NCBI GenBank assembly: GCA_032164245.1
Contig: JAVMKO010000003.1
Coordinates: 10,364,651-10,428,650, forward strand
From: Sternotherus odoratus
Lineage: Eukaryota; Chordata; Testudines; Kinosternidae
Direction: 5' to 3'
DNA length: 64,000 nucleotides
A program made the translations under genes and the position numbers. A model generated the notes under the pieces. That model saw nothing but the letters and a program-made list of their open reading frames with translations. It did not search any database and was not told where the DNA came from. Below are positions 11,401 to 22,401 of this stretch, piece after piece (position 1 is the stretch's first letter; each line of letters starts with the position of its first letter).

Positions 11401-14400
11401 CAGGGCTAGGCTCTAAACTATAGAGATTTTGTTTTATTCATTCATAGTGACAAGAAGGTCCCCTCTTAGGCTGTGGGGCTGGGGAATTTTCATTTAGGGG
11501 AACAATCCACTTCAAATAGGTAAAGAAATCTTCAGGACATTATAACATTCAGGATCCCAGCTAGTATAAACCAGCCTACCTGCAATGATTACCATGGGGC
11601 TATTCTGACTGCCACCCCAAATAGCTGGGCCATAATCTCCAGATCTGTATTAAGTTCTACATTCGCTATTGCGGGCTGGTTTTACCAAAAGGTAAATACA
11701 GTAAAACCTCGATTTAACGGACCTCGATTTAACGGACTTTGGATGCAACGGACAAAATTTCTGATCCATATCAGACCGCGACCCCTCCCGGCTGCGGCCC
11801 CGGTCCCCTTCGCAGGCGGCTGGCTGCTGGCTCCCGGCTGCCGCCCCGATCCCAGCCGCTGGCGGGCTGGCTGCTGGCTCCCGCCCCGATCCCGGCAGCG
11901 GGCGGTCTGGCTGCCGGCTCTCGCCTGCCGCCCGGGTCCCAGCAGCAGGAGGGCTGGCTGCCGCCCGGGTCCCTGTGGCAGGCGGGCTGCTGCTCCGACA
12001 GCTCGGGTTTTTTTTTTTTATTAAATAACGGACTTTTTGATTTAATGGACACCCCCTCGCCCGAATTAGTCCGTTAAATGGAGGTTTTACTGTATGATCT
12101 TTCTCCTTGTTTTCTTCAGGTATGGAATCGTGAAGCTGCAAACAATGCTCAGAGATGGGCAGATCAGTGTAAAATGACCATCAGTCCTAGAAATGAGAGA
12201 GTCGTTAATGGTAAGTGAAGAGTGGCTATAAATTATGAGTGATTGAAATAACCATCTGGAGACTTGGGGATACAACCGTATTACTGGCAGGGTGGGGAGG
12301 AATAGCTCAGTGGATTGAGCATTGGGCTGCTTAAACCCCAGGTTGTGAGTTCAATCCTTGAGGGGGCCATTTTGGAATATGGGGTAAAAAATCTGTCAGG
12401 GGACAGTACTTGGTCCTGCTAGTGAAGGCAGGGGACTGGACTCATTGACCTTTCAAGGTCCTTCTAGTTCTATGAGATAGGAATATCTCCACATATTAGT
12501 ACTGCAAACGTGTTATTTTAGCAGAGCAGGAGCACGGATATGGGACGGGTTGAGATTTCACTTCCAGATCCATATAGTTAAGGGTCTCTCATGCAATAAA
12601 GGAAAAAATCTACCTGCTCTGAAACTTGTCACACACAGTCTCCTCTAGAGAGTGAATGTTTCCTTCACCATGGAAAAAATTGCTTCAAGCTTTTTTTCTT
12701 TCAGTTTTCCCCCATCAAAATAATTGGGGGGGGGGGGACAGACATTTTCTATGGAAGAGGGAGAGGAATCCATTAATTTTGTGTGCCATGTCTTGACTGT
12801 TGAGACATGAAGCTCTTTGGGGAAGGGACGGTCTCCTACTATGTTATTAGAGTGTCCAGCTACAATTAAACCCTAATCTCTGTTAGGGCCTTTAAATACT
12901 ATTGTAATACAAATAATTAGTAAAGTGGGACTTAGAGTGATGCACAAGCTTTGAGTGTGTCTTTTGCACAGGGATGAATTTTACAAACAAAGAAGTTTGC
13001 ACAGGTGGTCTGTACACCATAATCCGTTATTGGAGGGGGGAGGACTATTTTAATCTAATATTTAATGGTAGTCTGTTAATCCAAGAATAGGTGATATCTT
13101 TTAACTAGAAATCTTCTCTGGAAATTTTTAATCAAGATGAAGTGTGGGTTTTTTTGTTTTTCCTAAAAGATCTGTTCTAATTCAAACAGGAATTACTGTG
13201 TGGAAATTCTATGGTCTGTGCTATACAGTAGGTCAGACTGGTTTAACATAATGGTCCCTTCTGGCCTTGGAATCAATGAGTCTCTGAATGGAGACAAAGC
13301 ACAGGGTGAAAATATGGTGGTTAACCTAACTGTAGGGTGCAACTCCCATCTCCTCTGCTATTCCTACAGTCTCTCTACTTGTAGGGTGATCATCCATCCC
13401 ATTTTTAAAGGGACAGTCCCATTTTGGGGGACTTTTTCTTATATTGGCGCCTATTACCCCCCACCTCCTGTCCCATTTTTTTTACAGTTGTTATCTGGTA
13501 ACCCTATCTACTTGTCCTCACATTGTGTTGAAACTGCCTCATTTCTATTTTCAGGTGTCGCCTGTGGTGAAAATGTCTTACAGGCAACTTATCCCCTCTC
13601 TTGGTCTGATGCAATCCAACGGTGGTATGATCAAGTGGCTAATTTCAAATTTGGTACAGGGGCGATCAGAGACAATGCCCCTGTTTATAGCTATACTCAG
13701 GTATGGAGGTTAATGAAAAATTTCCAACAAATGAAATATTGTTTTAGGAAGAAAAGTGATACTGGTCTGGAAATAAAATACATTTTGTGAGGACTCATGC
13801 ATCTCTATCAAAGTCAATGGAACAGTGTGTAATTAAGGAAAGTTAGGAGATTGTACCTCTAGAAACTTATCATTACTATTATCTGTCATTCACTGCCTGA
13901 TCCAAAATCCACTGAACTAATTCAGAGTCTTTCCATTTACTTCAAAGGGCATTGGATCAGGTATTTCATAAAATATATTCCAGCAGAAAATTATGATATT
14001 TTAATATTTTCTTCCCAAAATGAGACCAAATGTCAAAGTATCTTAATAGCAGAGGGGTAGCCATGTTAGTCTGGATCTGCAAAAGCAACAAAGAGTCTTG
14101 TAGCTCCTTACAGACTAACAGATCATAGGAATCCTAAGCTTTCGTGGTCTAAGACCCACTTAACATACTAAACTGTGGAATGGCAATTTCTGAAAAATGG
14201 TGATCTGGAAATGTCAAAGCAACACATTTTGAAGCGTTGATTAGAAACAAAACATTTCTTTTCTTGTCTGAAAAATCACATAGATGCTCTACAAAAGATG
14301 GTTGGTCACATGGTTCATTCTCCTCCTTCTCCCAGCTGCTGAATTGCATTTTTCAAAAAAATAAATATACAGAAAAATATTATTTTTTTCATGTAAGCAA

Positions 14401-17400
14401 CTGCTACAGTTCCCACAGGGATGTTGTGGATTCATGAACTGGAGGGCTGCTGTTCTGTGAGATCGTGAAGGGCATCTCAGATAATCCATGAATGAAACGA
14501 AGCCTTGCTGATTGAGTGTACTTATTTTCCTGTCTGCAGGTCGTTTGGTATAAGTCTCACCAGATTGGATGTGGAGTAGCCTACTGTCCTCAGAACACGT
14601 TCCAGTACTTTTATGTTTGCCAGTACTGTCCCGCGTAAGTACCAATATATATTTCCCTTAAGTTGAAACACTTTGTAGGATGTTTGGAAACCTTCTAAGT
14701 AGGGCTGACTATTAACTGCCATTAACACATGCGATTAATGCACAACACAATTAACGCATTGCTTTTTTTAATGTGTGCTAATCGCAAACCCTGTGGGCAG
14801 GAGGGCGGCTCTGAAGAACCTGTCTGGTCAGGCGCAGTAATGCAAGCTGCCACCAGAGGGTGGGAAGATAGGAGGCTATGGAAGGTAATGTAGGTCTCAT
14901 CATTGCATTTTTAAAGTAAAAATAGGACAGCTAGGGGGTTGCCAGTGCCCCCCAACCCCCACCCCGGGGCTGCAGATAAGTCCTCCACACCAGGTGCTGC
15001 CCACATCTGGGGCTACCCCCCCACCCCGAGCTCTGCACTGTCCATGGTGGGGTCTCCCCTTCCCAGTCCGGTGCCGTCCATAGCTTGGGCTGACTCCTCC
15101 ACGCCATGCCACCCCAGGCTGGTACTGACCCCCATCCCGAGCTCAGGAGCTAACGCCTACCCCCAAGCCCTGTGCCACCCATAGCTCAGGCTGAACTTCC
15201 ACCCCCAACTCCACACTGCCCATGGCTGGGGCTCCATCCCCCCCACAGTCCTGCACTGCCCCCATCCCCGAGCTCCGCACCTCCCCCAGCTAAGATGATT
15301 CCCTTCGTCCCCCACATCTCTGTGCCACCCAGGGGTCAGTTCTGAAGCCAGCACTGCCCGCTGGCAGCAAATGTCTCTGCTTTCCTGCTAGCAGGCAGTG
15401 CTGCCTTCAGCTGATCAGCAATCGCCGCCTCTCTCTGCTCTGCTTTGCGCCAGGACAAATGCCCAGTTTTGGTGAAAAATCAGGGACGGCTGGGACAGAG
15501 CTGAAAAAGGGGCTTGTCCTGGTCAAACAGGCCATATCACCACCCTAGCCAGCCCTATTGTTCCCGGCTGGTTCCTCACTCCTGGGACCAACTCCCCTGC
15601 ATCATGCCCCCGGCCACTCGCTGTGGGGATACCACATAGAGAACGTGGGCCTGGCGAGCTCAGCCTCCCTTCACTAGCCTCTCCTCCCCTGCAGCAGGAT
15701 GAGTCCCTGAGGTAAAATCCACCCTGCAAACAAGGTCTCACTCAGCTGAAGGGAGCCCAGCTAGCTCAGTAAAAGGAGGCGAGCCCAGTATCAGAAACCA
15801 CCCTTCCAGAAGTAGCAGCAAGACACCTCCCTCCCCCTTCTTCTGCACAAGCTATTGCTTACTCCTCCCTGTTGTCAGTCCCTGTCCTCCCAGAACTCCT
15901 TTCTGCATAAATCATGGCTTACTTCCCCTCTCCCCTGTCCTCCCTCAACACTGAATGCTTGCTTGTCTGAGCAATTGACTGAACAAGAAGTAGGACTGAG
16001 TGGACTTGTAGGCTTGTAGGTTTTACATTGTTTTGTTAAGTGCAGTTATTCTTTTTTATGTAATTCTACATTTTTGAGTTCAACATTCATGATATAGAAT
16101 TTGCACTACAGTATTTAACTGAGGTGAATTAAAGTTTCTTTTGTACAGGACAAATGTTCGTATTCAAAAATAAATATAAAGTGAGCACTGTGCACTTGGT
16201 ATTCTGTGTTGTAATTGAAATCAAAGTATTTGACAATGTAGAAAACATCCAAAAAATTTAAATAAATGGTATTCTATTATTGTTTAACAGCACGATTAAT
16301 TTTTTTTTAATCACTTGACAGTCCTACTTCTACGGTATCTACATGACTAAAAACTGGGAAACAAGGTACCTGCTCAGCTAGTGAGTCCTAGAATGCACCT
16401 ATCCTGTTTCAATTGGGTACAAATTTGCAAGCATCAATGTTGTCAACACTTTTTTGATACAAAGGGAGTGAAACTGAAAGAGTCATGCACTAACCTTTTG
16501 TCATGAGGTTAAGCTTTATTTTATTTTATGTTGAAATGAAAGTCAATAGACCTAAGCCTATGTTTAAGTGCCTTGCAGAAGATGGATGGGCAGTTGAATT
16601 GGAGATCAAGCACTCAGACATTCATTGAAAGCAAACGGGAGAGGGCCACAAATACTCTCAACAGCCAGTTTTGATTTAGTTGTAAATGAATAGTCAGAAG
16701 GAGAGGGGGTATTTTTTAATATTTGTACACCTCTAATACTTACCTACCTCAAAGGGGTGCTGTAAGGGTTATTTCATTACTGCCCACAACGTATTTGGAG
16801 GTCTTTCGATGGAAGGTGCAGAGGATTAATTGTGTTACTGTATATTCTATACAAGGACCAAATTATTATTATTGAATTAAAAAGCTTATAACCACAGAAA
16901 TGTATGATAGATAGAACGTCCTATATCCGGAGCATAATTTGAACTAAAACAGCATTGTTTAGGAGCAGGTTTCACACACCATCTATGGAATTAGTTCTAC
17001 ATTATACAGTATGTTAACTTTATGTTAAAGGGCTATATTATGTTTGGGTTGCTTTTTAATTTCAGAGGAAATAACGAAGCAGTCTTATCTAAACCATACA
17101 AAGCGGGACCAACCTGTGCCGATTGTCCTAGAGCCTGCGACAAAGGACTCTGCAGTAAGTTCCTGTATTTTTTGTTCTTTCCAAATCTTTCCTGAAGAAA
17201 TAAATACAAATGCCAGATTACCCTGGATAATAACTAAGGTCAAGATTTGTTCACAGTTATTATTAATAAACGTCACGGGCAGGTCACAGGCAACAAACAA
17301 AAATCATGGTAGCCCTTGAACTCTGTGTGACTTTACTAAAAATAACCAGGGGGAAGAGCTAGGGAGTGGGGGGATGACAGCTGGAGTCCCATGGGGGAGA

Positions 17401-18340
17401 CTGACTCTAACCACCACCACACTCCAGCTGCAGCTAAGGGACACGAACAGCCAATACCCACACAAGGCGGTGGGTTACACATACGCATAGAGCTCTGCAT
17501 ATGCTTTGGTGCTTTGCAGGCCTCAATTAAGTGTGAGCAAAAGTGTGTAGATGGCCATGTGCGCAAATAGTTTCACCTTTCAGTTTACATTCACCCCCTC
17601 CCACTCCAGTCTCTGAAACTGCAAAAAATAATAATTCTCTATATCACCGTACTTTGTTGTGAAGCTTAGTCTATTAAAGCTTAAAGAACACTTTGAGATC
17701 CTCAGAGGAAAGGTGCTTATTATTATACCAATACTGATTTGTGTTCAGAACAATAATTTCCTAACAAAAAAATTAAATAAACTGTCCTATTCTTGATACA
17801 ACCTTACAGTTCGGTCCTTTTGTATCTCCAGTAACTTCAACTGATTTGTACCATGGTTGAGTTTGGCTTGTTACGCTGTGTGATATGGCTGATCTTCTGT
17901 TTCAAAATGATATGCAGTGAATGCCAATGAATGCCAATGAATGCAGTGAATGACTAAAACCTACCTTGGCCTAAGCACAACTTTGATTCTACTTTCACTT
18001 ACATCAGTGTAAGTCCATCGAAGCTAGTTTAACGGAGACCAGAATAAGACCCACCAAGTTATTGCTGGTACAAAAACAGAGAGGCAAACGACTACGGAGG
18101 TTTATGAAAACGATGGACTGAAAAATACATTTTGAAAGGGGAACAATTAACTGATTTAGGACTGACGGATCCCTTTATCATCTAACTCTGTTTACCATTT
18201 GTTTTATTCCAGCCAACCCTTGCAACTATATGGATAAATTCTCAAACTGTGGGAACTTAAAAGAGCTCTTTTCCTGTCGTCATTCTATGGTGAAAGAAAA
18301 TTGTCAAGCTTCCTGTAGATGCACCACTGAAATAAAATAA
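8388..18340 (+). CDS. CRISP2: Cysteine-rich secretory protein, CRISP2-like (complete, 7 coding exons)
   Basis: The coding exons are 8388-8444, 10521-10643, 12120-12210, 13555-13700, 14540-14634, 17066-17154 and 18213-18340. They total 729 nt and 242 residues, all with GT donors and AG acceptors and a continuous frame. Residues 1-18 form a signal peptide and residues from about 30 to 180 a CAP domain. That domain carries KHNDLRR (His43), NGVACGEN, YTQVVWY across the exon 4/5 junction, and YFYVCQYC. A hinge ([14 protein letters not shown]) and a six-cysteine ICR domain follow. The 16 cysteines after the signal peptide are the family number, and the length is typical. CRISPs are secreted, often in the male reproductive tract or glands, and the family can act on ion channels or sperm-egg interaction. 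The substrate here is unknown. The head-to-tail position upstream of RHAG matches human CRISP2, but the paralogue number is inferred. Oddity: the second CAP histidine is replaced by Ser136 (YSYTQ instead of GHYTQ). Confidence 0.93.
8445..10520 (+). other. CRISP intron 1 (coding)
   Basis: About 2.1 kb. A faint palindromic MITE copy is visible near 8650-8755 (ttggtgtaattccactgag). The 9770-10360 part is purine-rich and gives a 128-codon chance frame. Nothing else is recognised. The acceptor is tttcactctag. Confidence 0.5.
10521..10643 (+). CDS. CRISP2: CRISP coding exon 2: start of the CAP domain
   Basis: 41 codons, phase 0 at both ends (ctctag|gag ... atg|gtaagc). It encodes the [17 protein letters not shown] motif of the CAP domain. 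His43 is the first of the two histidines that coordinate metal in CAP proteins. Confidence 0.92.
11699..12092. mobile_element. Tigger/pogo-like MITE in CRISP intron 2
   Basis: The left end cagtaaaacctcgatttaac and right end gttaaatggaggttttactg are inverted repeats flanked by TA on both sides (11697-11698 and 12093-12094). Sub-terminal copies of 'tttaacgga' recur. The interior (about 11770-12000) is very GC-rich and built of repeated 'ggctggctgctggctcccg' words. It has no transposase. The element ends only 27 bp before exon 3. Confidence 0.85.
12120..12210 (+). CDS. CRISP2: CRISP coding exon 3
   Basis: 91 nt, entering in phase 0 and leaving in phase 1 (tttcttcag|gta ... aatg|gtaagt). It encodes [18 protein letters not shown] and then [10 protein letters not shown], with the first conserved mature cysteine. 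The polypyrimidine tract is squeezed between the MITE end and the exon. Confidence 0.92.
12290..12482 (+). mobile_element. tRNA-derived SINE (turtle PolIII/Cry type)
   Basis: The A-box-like tagctcagtggattgagcat lies near 12303 and the B-box-like gttgtgagttcaatcc near 12342. They are followed by a tRNA-unrelated body and a CR1-like tail (cattgacctttcaaggtcct, ttctagttctatgag). That composition is the signature of the turtle Cry/PolIII SINE, which borrows the CR1 3' end for retrotransposition. The element lies in CRISP intron 3. Confidence 0.8.
13190..13290 (+). repeat. CR1-type LINE 3' end fragment
   Basis: ggaaattctatggtctgtgc, caggtcagactgg-like text and ggtcccttctggccttgg form the standard CR1 3' terminus, in CRISP intron 3. 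Confidence 0.6.
13382..13506. mobile_element. Short MITE with GGGTGACCA ends
   Basis: The element starts tagggtgatcatcc and ends atctggtaaccctat, with an internal 'gggacagtcccatttt' and 'cttatattggcgcctattac'. A second copy is at 26098-26220 in the opposite orientation. It ends 48 bp before CRISP exon 4. Confidence 0.7.
13555..13700 (+). CDS. CRISP2: CRISP coding exon 4
   Basis: 146 nt, phase 1 to phase 0 (attttcag|gtg ... actcag|gtatgg). It encodes [19 protein letters not shown], then [17 protein letters not shown], and ends in PVYSYTQ. The family consensus at the end is GHYTQ, so the second metal-binding histidine is missing and Ser136 stands in its place. Confidence 0.92.
14051..14161 (+). 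repeat. Penelope-like element 3' end fragment
   Basis: agaggggtagccatgttagt, then cttacagactaacag and taagctttcgtgg, matches the terminal repeat seen next to the GIY-YIG-bearing Penelope copy at 42424. It lies in CRISP intron 4. Confidence 0.55.
14540..14634 (+). CDS. CRISP2: CRISP coding exon 5: CAP signature
   Basis: 95 nt, phase 0 to phase 2 (gtctgcag|gtc ... cccgc|gtaagt). It encodes [16 protein letters not shown] and [10 protein letters not shown], completing the two CAP family signatures with four conserved cysteines. Confidence 0.93.
14700..16326. mobile_element. hAT transposon copy, non-autonomous, with nested GC-rich MITE
   Basis: The copy starts tagggctgactattaact and ends aatcacttgacagtccta, imperfect inverted ends sharing the sub-terminal 'gattaat' words. 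Flanks cttctaag (14692-14699) and cttctacg (16327-16334) are an 8-bp duplication with one mismatch, the hAT hallmark. The right 400 bp (ataaatataaagtgagcact and similar) is a familiar turtle hAT 3' region. A GC-rich insertion lies inside. No transposase is readable. The element fills most of CRISP intron 5. Confidence 0.75.
14932..15547. mobile_element. GC-rich MITE nested in the hAT copy
   Basis: The left end tagggggttgcc and right end gccatatcaccaccctag resemble the TAGGGTTGCCA / TGGTCACCCTA ends of the element at 24383-25153. The interior is C-rich with repeated 'ccccaaccccc'-type words and gives only chance open frames. Confidence 0.45.
17066..17154 (+). CDS. CRISP2: CRISP coding exon 6: hinge
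   Basis: 89 nt, phase 2 to phase 1 (aatttcag|agg ... ctgca|gtaagt). It encodes [20 protein letters not shown] and PRACDKGLC, the four-cysteine hinge linking the CAP and ICR domains. Confidence 0.93.
17155..18212 (+). other. CRISP intron 6
   Basis: About 1.06 kb. It holds MIR-like words near 17675-17730 (cactttgagatcctcagagg) and a small tandem of atgccaatga at 17923-17960. A faint palindromic MITE copy lies near 17975-18050. Acceptor: gttttattccag. Confidence 0.45.
18213..18340 (+). CDS. CRISP2: CRISP coding exon 7: ICR domain and stop
   Basis: 128 nt. It encodes [19 protein letters not shown] and a C-terminal block with six cysteines, ending RCTTEIK and TAA at 18338-18340. This is the ion-channel-regulatory (ShK-like) fold of CRISPs. 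Confidence 0.93.
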
Positions 18341-18594
18341 TATCCTGCTATCCATCACTTTCTCTTCCTTGAGATTGTTTTATTTGAAAGAGAAAAAAAC
18401 CCAGGCTAAAACAAAAACAATCCCAATATTTTCATAATTGTTTTATCCAGAATCCAGGCAATGATTAAGTAGTGCTCTGCATTATGTGTTTTATATCCTG
18501 AATATTGTTCAGTAATTGAAACTATTTCCATAATTACTTTAGATTATTCAAAAATCTTATTTTAGCTATTAATGGGCAAAGGTCTATTCCAGGA

Positions 18595-18690
18595 GCGGGT
18601 GGGTGAGGTTCCATGGCCTGTAATGTACAGCTTAGACTGGATGATTATGATGGGTCCCTTCTGGTCTTAAAGTCTATATGGGTCTACTTC
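18595..18690 (+). repeat. CR1-type LINE 3' end fragment
   Basis: ttccatggcctgtaatgtac and gatgggtcccttctggtctt match the CR1 3' terminus. It lies in the presumed CRISP 3' UTR. Confidence 0.6.
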
Positions 18691-18836
18691 AAAGAATGGA
18701 ACTCCTGCTGAATTTGATTCTTAAACAGGAAATAGAGTCATAATCTACTTGACTATTTTTTTTGTAGTGCACATTAAATTTCAGATGATTTGCCGCTGAC
18801 TTTTTCTTTGATTATAAAATGAATGTAATCCTGCTA

Positions 18837-18842
18837 AATAAA
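18837..18842 (+). terminator. Candidate poly(A) signal of the CRISP gene
   Basis: AATAAA is followed within 30 nt by a T/G-rich stretch (tcattgtttatctcc), about 500 nt past the stop codon. It is the first well-placed signal after the coding end. Confidence 0.4.
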
Positions 18843-19107
18843 TCATTGTTTATCTCCATCATTGCAAAGTAATTCTTGCCTGTAATTCTTTACCACAGTG
18901 CATGTAATCGTCCTCAGAGAATTTAAGCCAAAGAGTGCTTTTAGTCAAGCTTTCCTTATGCAAATTACCTTTCCTTCATAAGAGCAACTGATTCACCAAA
19001 AATATTGTGAAGCCATTGAAAAAATAGCAAACAGGACAAATACATGTATTACTCACATACATTTAATTATCACAATAATCAGACATCAATGTTTCATGTT
19101 CTTCATC

Positions 19108-19190
19108 AGAGGGGTAGCCGTTTTAGGCTGGATCTGCAAAAGCGACAAAGTCTTTTAGCACCTTATAGACTAACATCTTAGGGATCATAG
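19108..19190 (+). repeat. Penelope-like 3' end fragment
   Basis: agaggggtagccgttttagg, then agcaccttatagactaacat: a diverged copy of the terminal repeat at 14051 and 55637. Confidence 0.5.
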
Positions 19191-19799
19191 TTCTTCATGC
19201 ACCTCTTAACTATATTGTAGTTGATCATTAGATGGCGATAGTGTTACACCTGAGCAATGATTACAGACCTACACATGGGTATTAAACACTTTGTATTAAA
19301 GTATAAAGTATTCCAAAATTCTAATATCCGTTATCATTGAGGGTCTGATGCCTGACACAAAGGATGTGTTGCAGTGCAGTTCATTGTATTTTGATGAAAG
19401 AGCAGTGTATAGTAAAAGGAGGGGGGTTTAGTTAGATTCTGCCTGGACTGGCTCCTTCCAATTGGAAATTTCCCCCATATCTCATGTTCCTTGAGCGCTA
19501 TGGGAGCTACATGAGTTCTGAAAAGGGGCACAGAGGAGAGAAATTAAGTTATTCCGCCCTCCTTTTCCAGAGTACACCTGTACAGCCAAGATCAGGGATG
19601 TGCATTGACTTTGCCCATTGTTAGGTCAAGTTTAAGCTCAGGCCATGGGCCGCTGATGTGCCTTACAAGCTGTCCAAGCTGGTATGGAGAGGGCCATGGC
19701 CCCATACCCACCTTACCCTCATCTAGGAAACTCGTACCCCCAAGCTTCCCCGAATGGGACCGGGTTTGTGCTCCTCTACAAGATCTAGTTGAGATCTAA

Positions 19800-20080
19800 G
19801 TCCCTATCACCATAGCACCCAAGAACCTCACATTCCCTTGGGGTCAAGAAATATCATTGTCCCCTTTTTATCAATGGGAAACTGAAGGCTGGACAAACTT
19901 GTAGGCCAATTCTATGGCCACTGAATTCAATGAGACCCCTTCTATTGACTTCAGTGGGAGAGGCTAAGGTTTAAGACCCTGAACCAAGGCCGCACAGTAA
20001 GGCTGAGATGACATTGGGAATTGAAGAGTAGGCTCCCAAGCCACAGATCAATGCCTTAATCTCAAGACCTGGTTCACCTG
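19800..20080. repeat. MIR-like remnant with an inserted short MITE
   Basis: tgtccccttttta, tcaatgggaaactgaaggct and aaggccgcacagtaaggctg are MIR-core-like. The middle (ctattgacttcagtggg) resembles the palindromic MITE family. Confidence 0.35.
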
Positions 20081-20084
20081 GAAT

Positions 20085-20207
20085 GGCAAACCGTGGCCAA
20101 TGGGAGCTGTGATCGGCTGAACCTGCAGATGCTGCAAGGAAACAAACTTCTCTGGCCCACCTGCGGATTTCCCTGAAGGGCCACATGCCAAAGGTTGCCA
20201 ATCCCTG
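20085..20207 (-). repeat. hAT MITE fragment (CAGGGATTGGCAACCTTTGG end)
   Basis: It ends ccaaaggttgccaatccctg, the reverse of the terminus seen at 39379 (cagggatcggcagccttgg). The interior 'gtggccaatgggagctg' is the same GC-box word as in the 39379 and 63843 copies. The left end is lost. Confidence 0.55.
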
Positions 20208-21128
20208 GTCTAGAGCTCTTTGAAGACTGCAGTCTGCCAGAGCCACTGTGTAGAAGGGTGGGCCTGGCCTAGATGCATTGGAGTCCAGGAGCCTGTTAAG
20301 TGTTAGGACAAGCTGTTGCGGCTACGGGCCTGCCTCCCAGGAAGGGGGTTGGAAGCTGAGCCAGGCTGGGCTCAAGATTCTTTTTGTCTGGTGTCTCAGT
20401 TGGTTTTTGACTGAGGGAACTCAGCTAATTTGCAAGGGGTTGAATTCTCTGAAGCAACTTGACGGGAGGGCTAAGCCACATGTCCCGTGCAAGTGGGCTG
20501 AAGACTCTGTAGGGAAACTGTGGCATATCTTCTGTATCACCACTCCAGGAGAGGGCACATTAGGTTGGCATCTCAGCTACAGACTCCCCATAGAACTTTG
20601 TTATTCCTGTATGGAACTCATTAAACTGTGACCGACTAAAGTATATCACCCAGAAAGGCACCTCGTCTTGATTTGAAATAGGGGGGAATACAAAATATGG
20701 CTGGTGAGTAGGAAATGCTCTCTCTTTTCCCCACCTCTGTTCATATGTACCACCTCTAAGAGTGTACATTTACAAACAGGATCCCTGGTAGGGAGCTATA
20801 TAGGATAGGGTTATGTGTAGCATGCACCATGTTTCCCATCTCTTATCAGACATGCTCCTGTTACATCCAGTGTCTGGTAATGTCAGGCCAATGCAAAGGG
20901 TTTAAGGTTCTGAAAGTGGTGGGGCCTCCTCTCCTCACAAAACATAATAAAATTTTATTTCTGGAAGATTAGAATAATTATAAAGGAAACAAGACAGCCC
21001 CAGCAAAAATTGGTTCAAATTAAAAAAAAAATACAAAGAAGAATGTGAAGGTCCATTACCAGACTTGTGAAAACGGGTAATTGGGAATGAGACTGAATAT
21101 TTGCCCCTGGCTCTGGGTAAATCTAAAC

Positions 21129-21560
21129 CAGGGGTTGACAACCTATGACACGCGAGCCAATTTCAGCTGGTGGGGAGCTCAGCCCCCCGCAGCTTTGGAG
21201 TTTCCCCCGCTGCCACCTTTCCGGCCGCCGCCTGCCCCACTCAGCTCCCGCTGCCAGCCTGGGTTCCCTGCACCCAGGCAGGCAGCGGGAGCTGACTGGG
21301 GCAGGCGGTGGGACCCCAGCTGGCAAGGCGCCAGCGAGGTAAACGCCAAAGCTGCGGGGGGCTGTTTGCAGAGGTAGACTGCCCCACTCAGCACCTTCGT
21401 CCAGGCTGGCAGTAGCCTGCAGGGAAAATCCCAAAGGGGGCGGACTGACCCCCTCAGCCCCGCCCCTTATGCCCGAAGCCCCGCCCCTTCTGGACTGGCA
21501 CGCGAAGCCCTGACTAATTGAAGATTCGGCACATCACCTCTGAAAGGTTGCTGGCCGGTG
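21129..21560. mobile_element. hAT MITE with GC-rich interior
   Basis: The left end is caggggttgacaacctatga and the right end is gaaaggttgctggccggtg, inverted. Flanks atctaaac (21121-21128) and atccaaac (21561-21568) form an 8-bp duplication with one mismatch. The interior has a large hairpin built of 'gcagcgggagctgactgggg' and its complement. No transposase. Confidence 0.8.
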
Positions 21561-22401
21561 ATCCAAACAATTAAAAAACGTAGAGCAGAATGTTGGGGCC
21601 TAGTCTTAGGCTGGTGGGAAAATGGGATAATTGGGACTGGAACCCACTAGTCCAACCTTAGAGCCCAGCAAATTCTCACCCAGCAGCACATGATCACTCA
21701 GTTCTAATACATCAGTTCTACATTTTATCCTACCGGTCATTGAGTAAGCCCACTGGTTCAGTGCAGCGCTGATGATAAATAGGTGATATGTAGGAAACAC
21801 CACATACATCCCAACTCTTTAAATGTACTGCTGAGCATAACACCTCCATGCTAACTCAACTGCTATGATCCTTAGCTGAGCTTCAGATTCCAAAACTCAG
21901 AAAAGGTGTCATAAAATAACACCGAATCATGGGATGATTGGGCAGGAGATGAGATGTTCCCAGCTCTGAGGCACCTGAAACTAAAACAGTAGCTCACCCA
22001 GCAGAATCCTGAGATCGAAGCATAAACTTTTGCAACACTGGGGGTTTAGGAATGACAGATGATATTGAAACCACAGGCAGCTCAACATACCAAGTAAATG
22101 CCTTGAGCGTTATTAGAGAACTTGATTCGTCCTTTTTCCCAAAAAAAGAGTATTGCATATATTTGTTGGTGGGGTGATGTGACTTTTCTTAGATATGTGC
22201 AACATGCCTAAGGTGGCACGGGACCCAGATTCATCACCGAATTTGGACCACTGGTTGGTTCATTAGCTTCGCAAACTTGGGCCAGGTACTGACAGGAGTG
22301 CAACGTGAATGCTGATCCATGTCGCCCCAGTGATGTGCTGGAAGTATAACAATGATGTGCAGCCAACACCACCTGCTGTCCAACTCCTCCCCTATGTCCA
22401 G

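Larger units (their letters stand above)
18341..18842 (+). other. Likely CRISP 3' untranslated region
   Basis: It runs from the stop codon to the AATAAA at 18837. A CR1 3' end copy (18595-18690: ggttccatggcctgtaatgt, gggtcccttctggtctt) lies within it. An earlier AATAAA overlaps the stop codon itself (18332-18337) but would leave almost no UTR. Confidence 0.45.

Noticed and set aside
12290..12482. Functional tRNA gene
   Set aside because: The A and B boxes belong to a SINE with a CR1-like tail. No full cloverleaf with a clean acceptor stem is visible.
13200..13790. 196-codon + strand frame as a single gene
   Set aside because: Only 13555-13700 is coding (CRISP exon 4, good splice sites). The rest is CR1 and MITE sequence read through.
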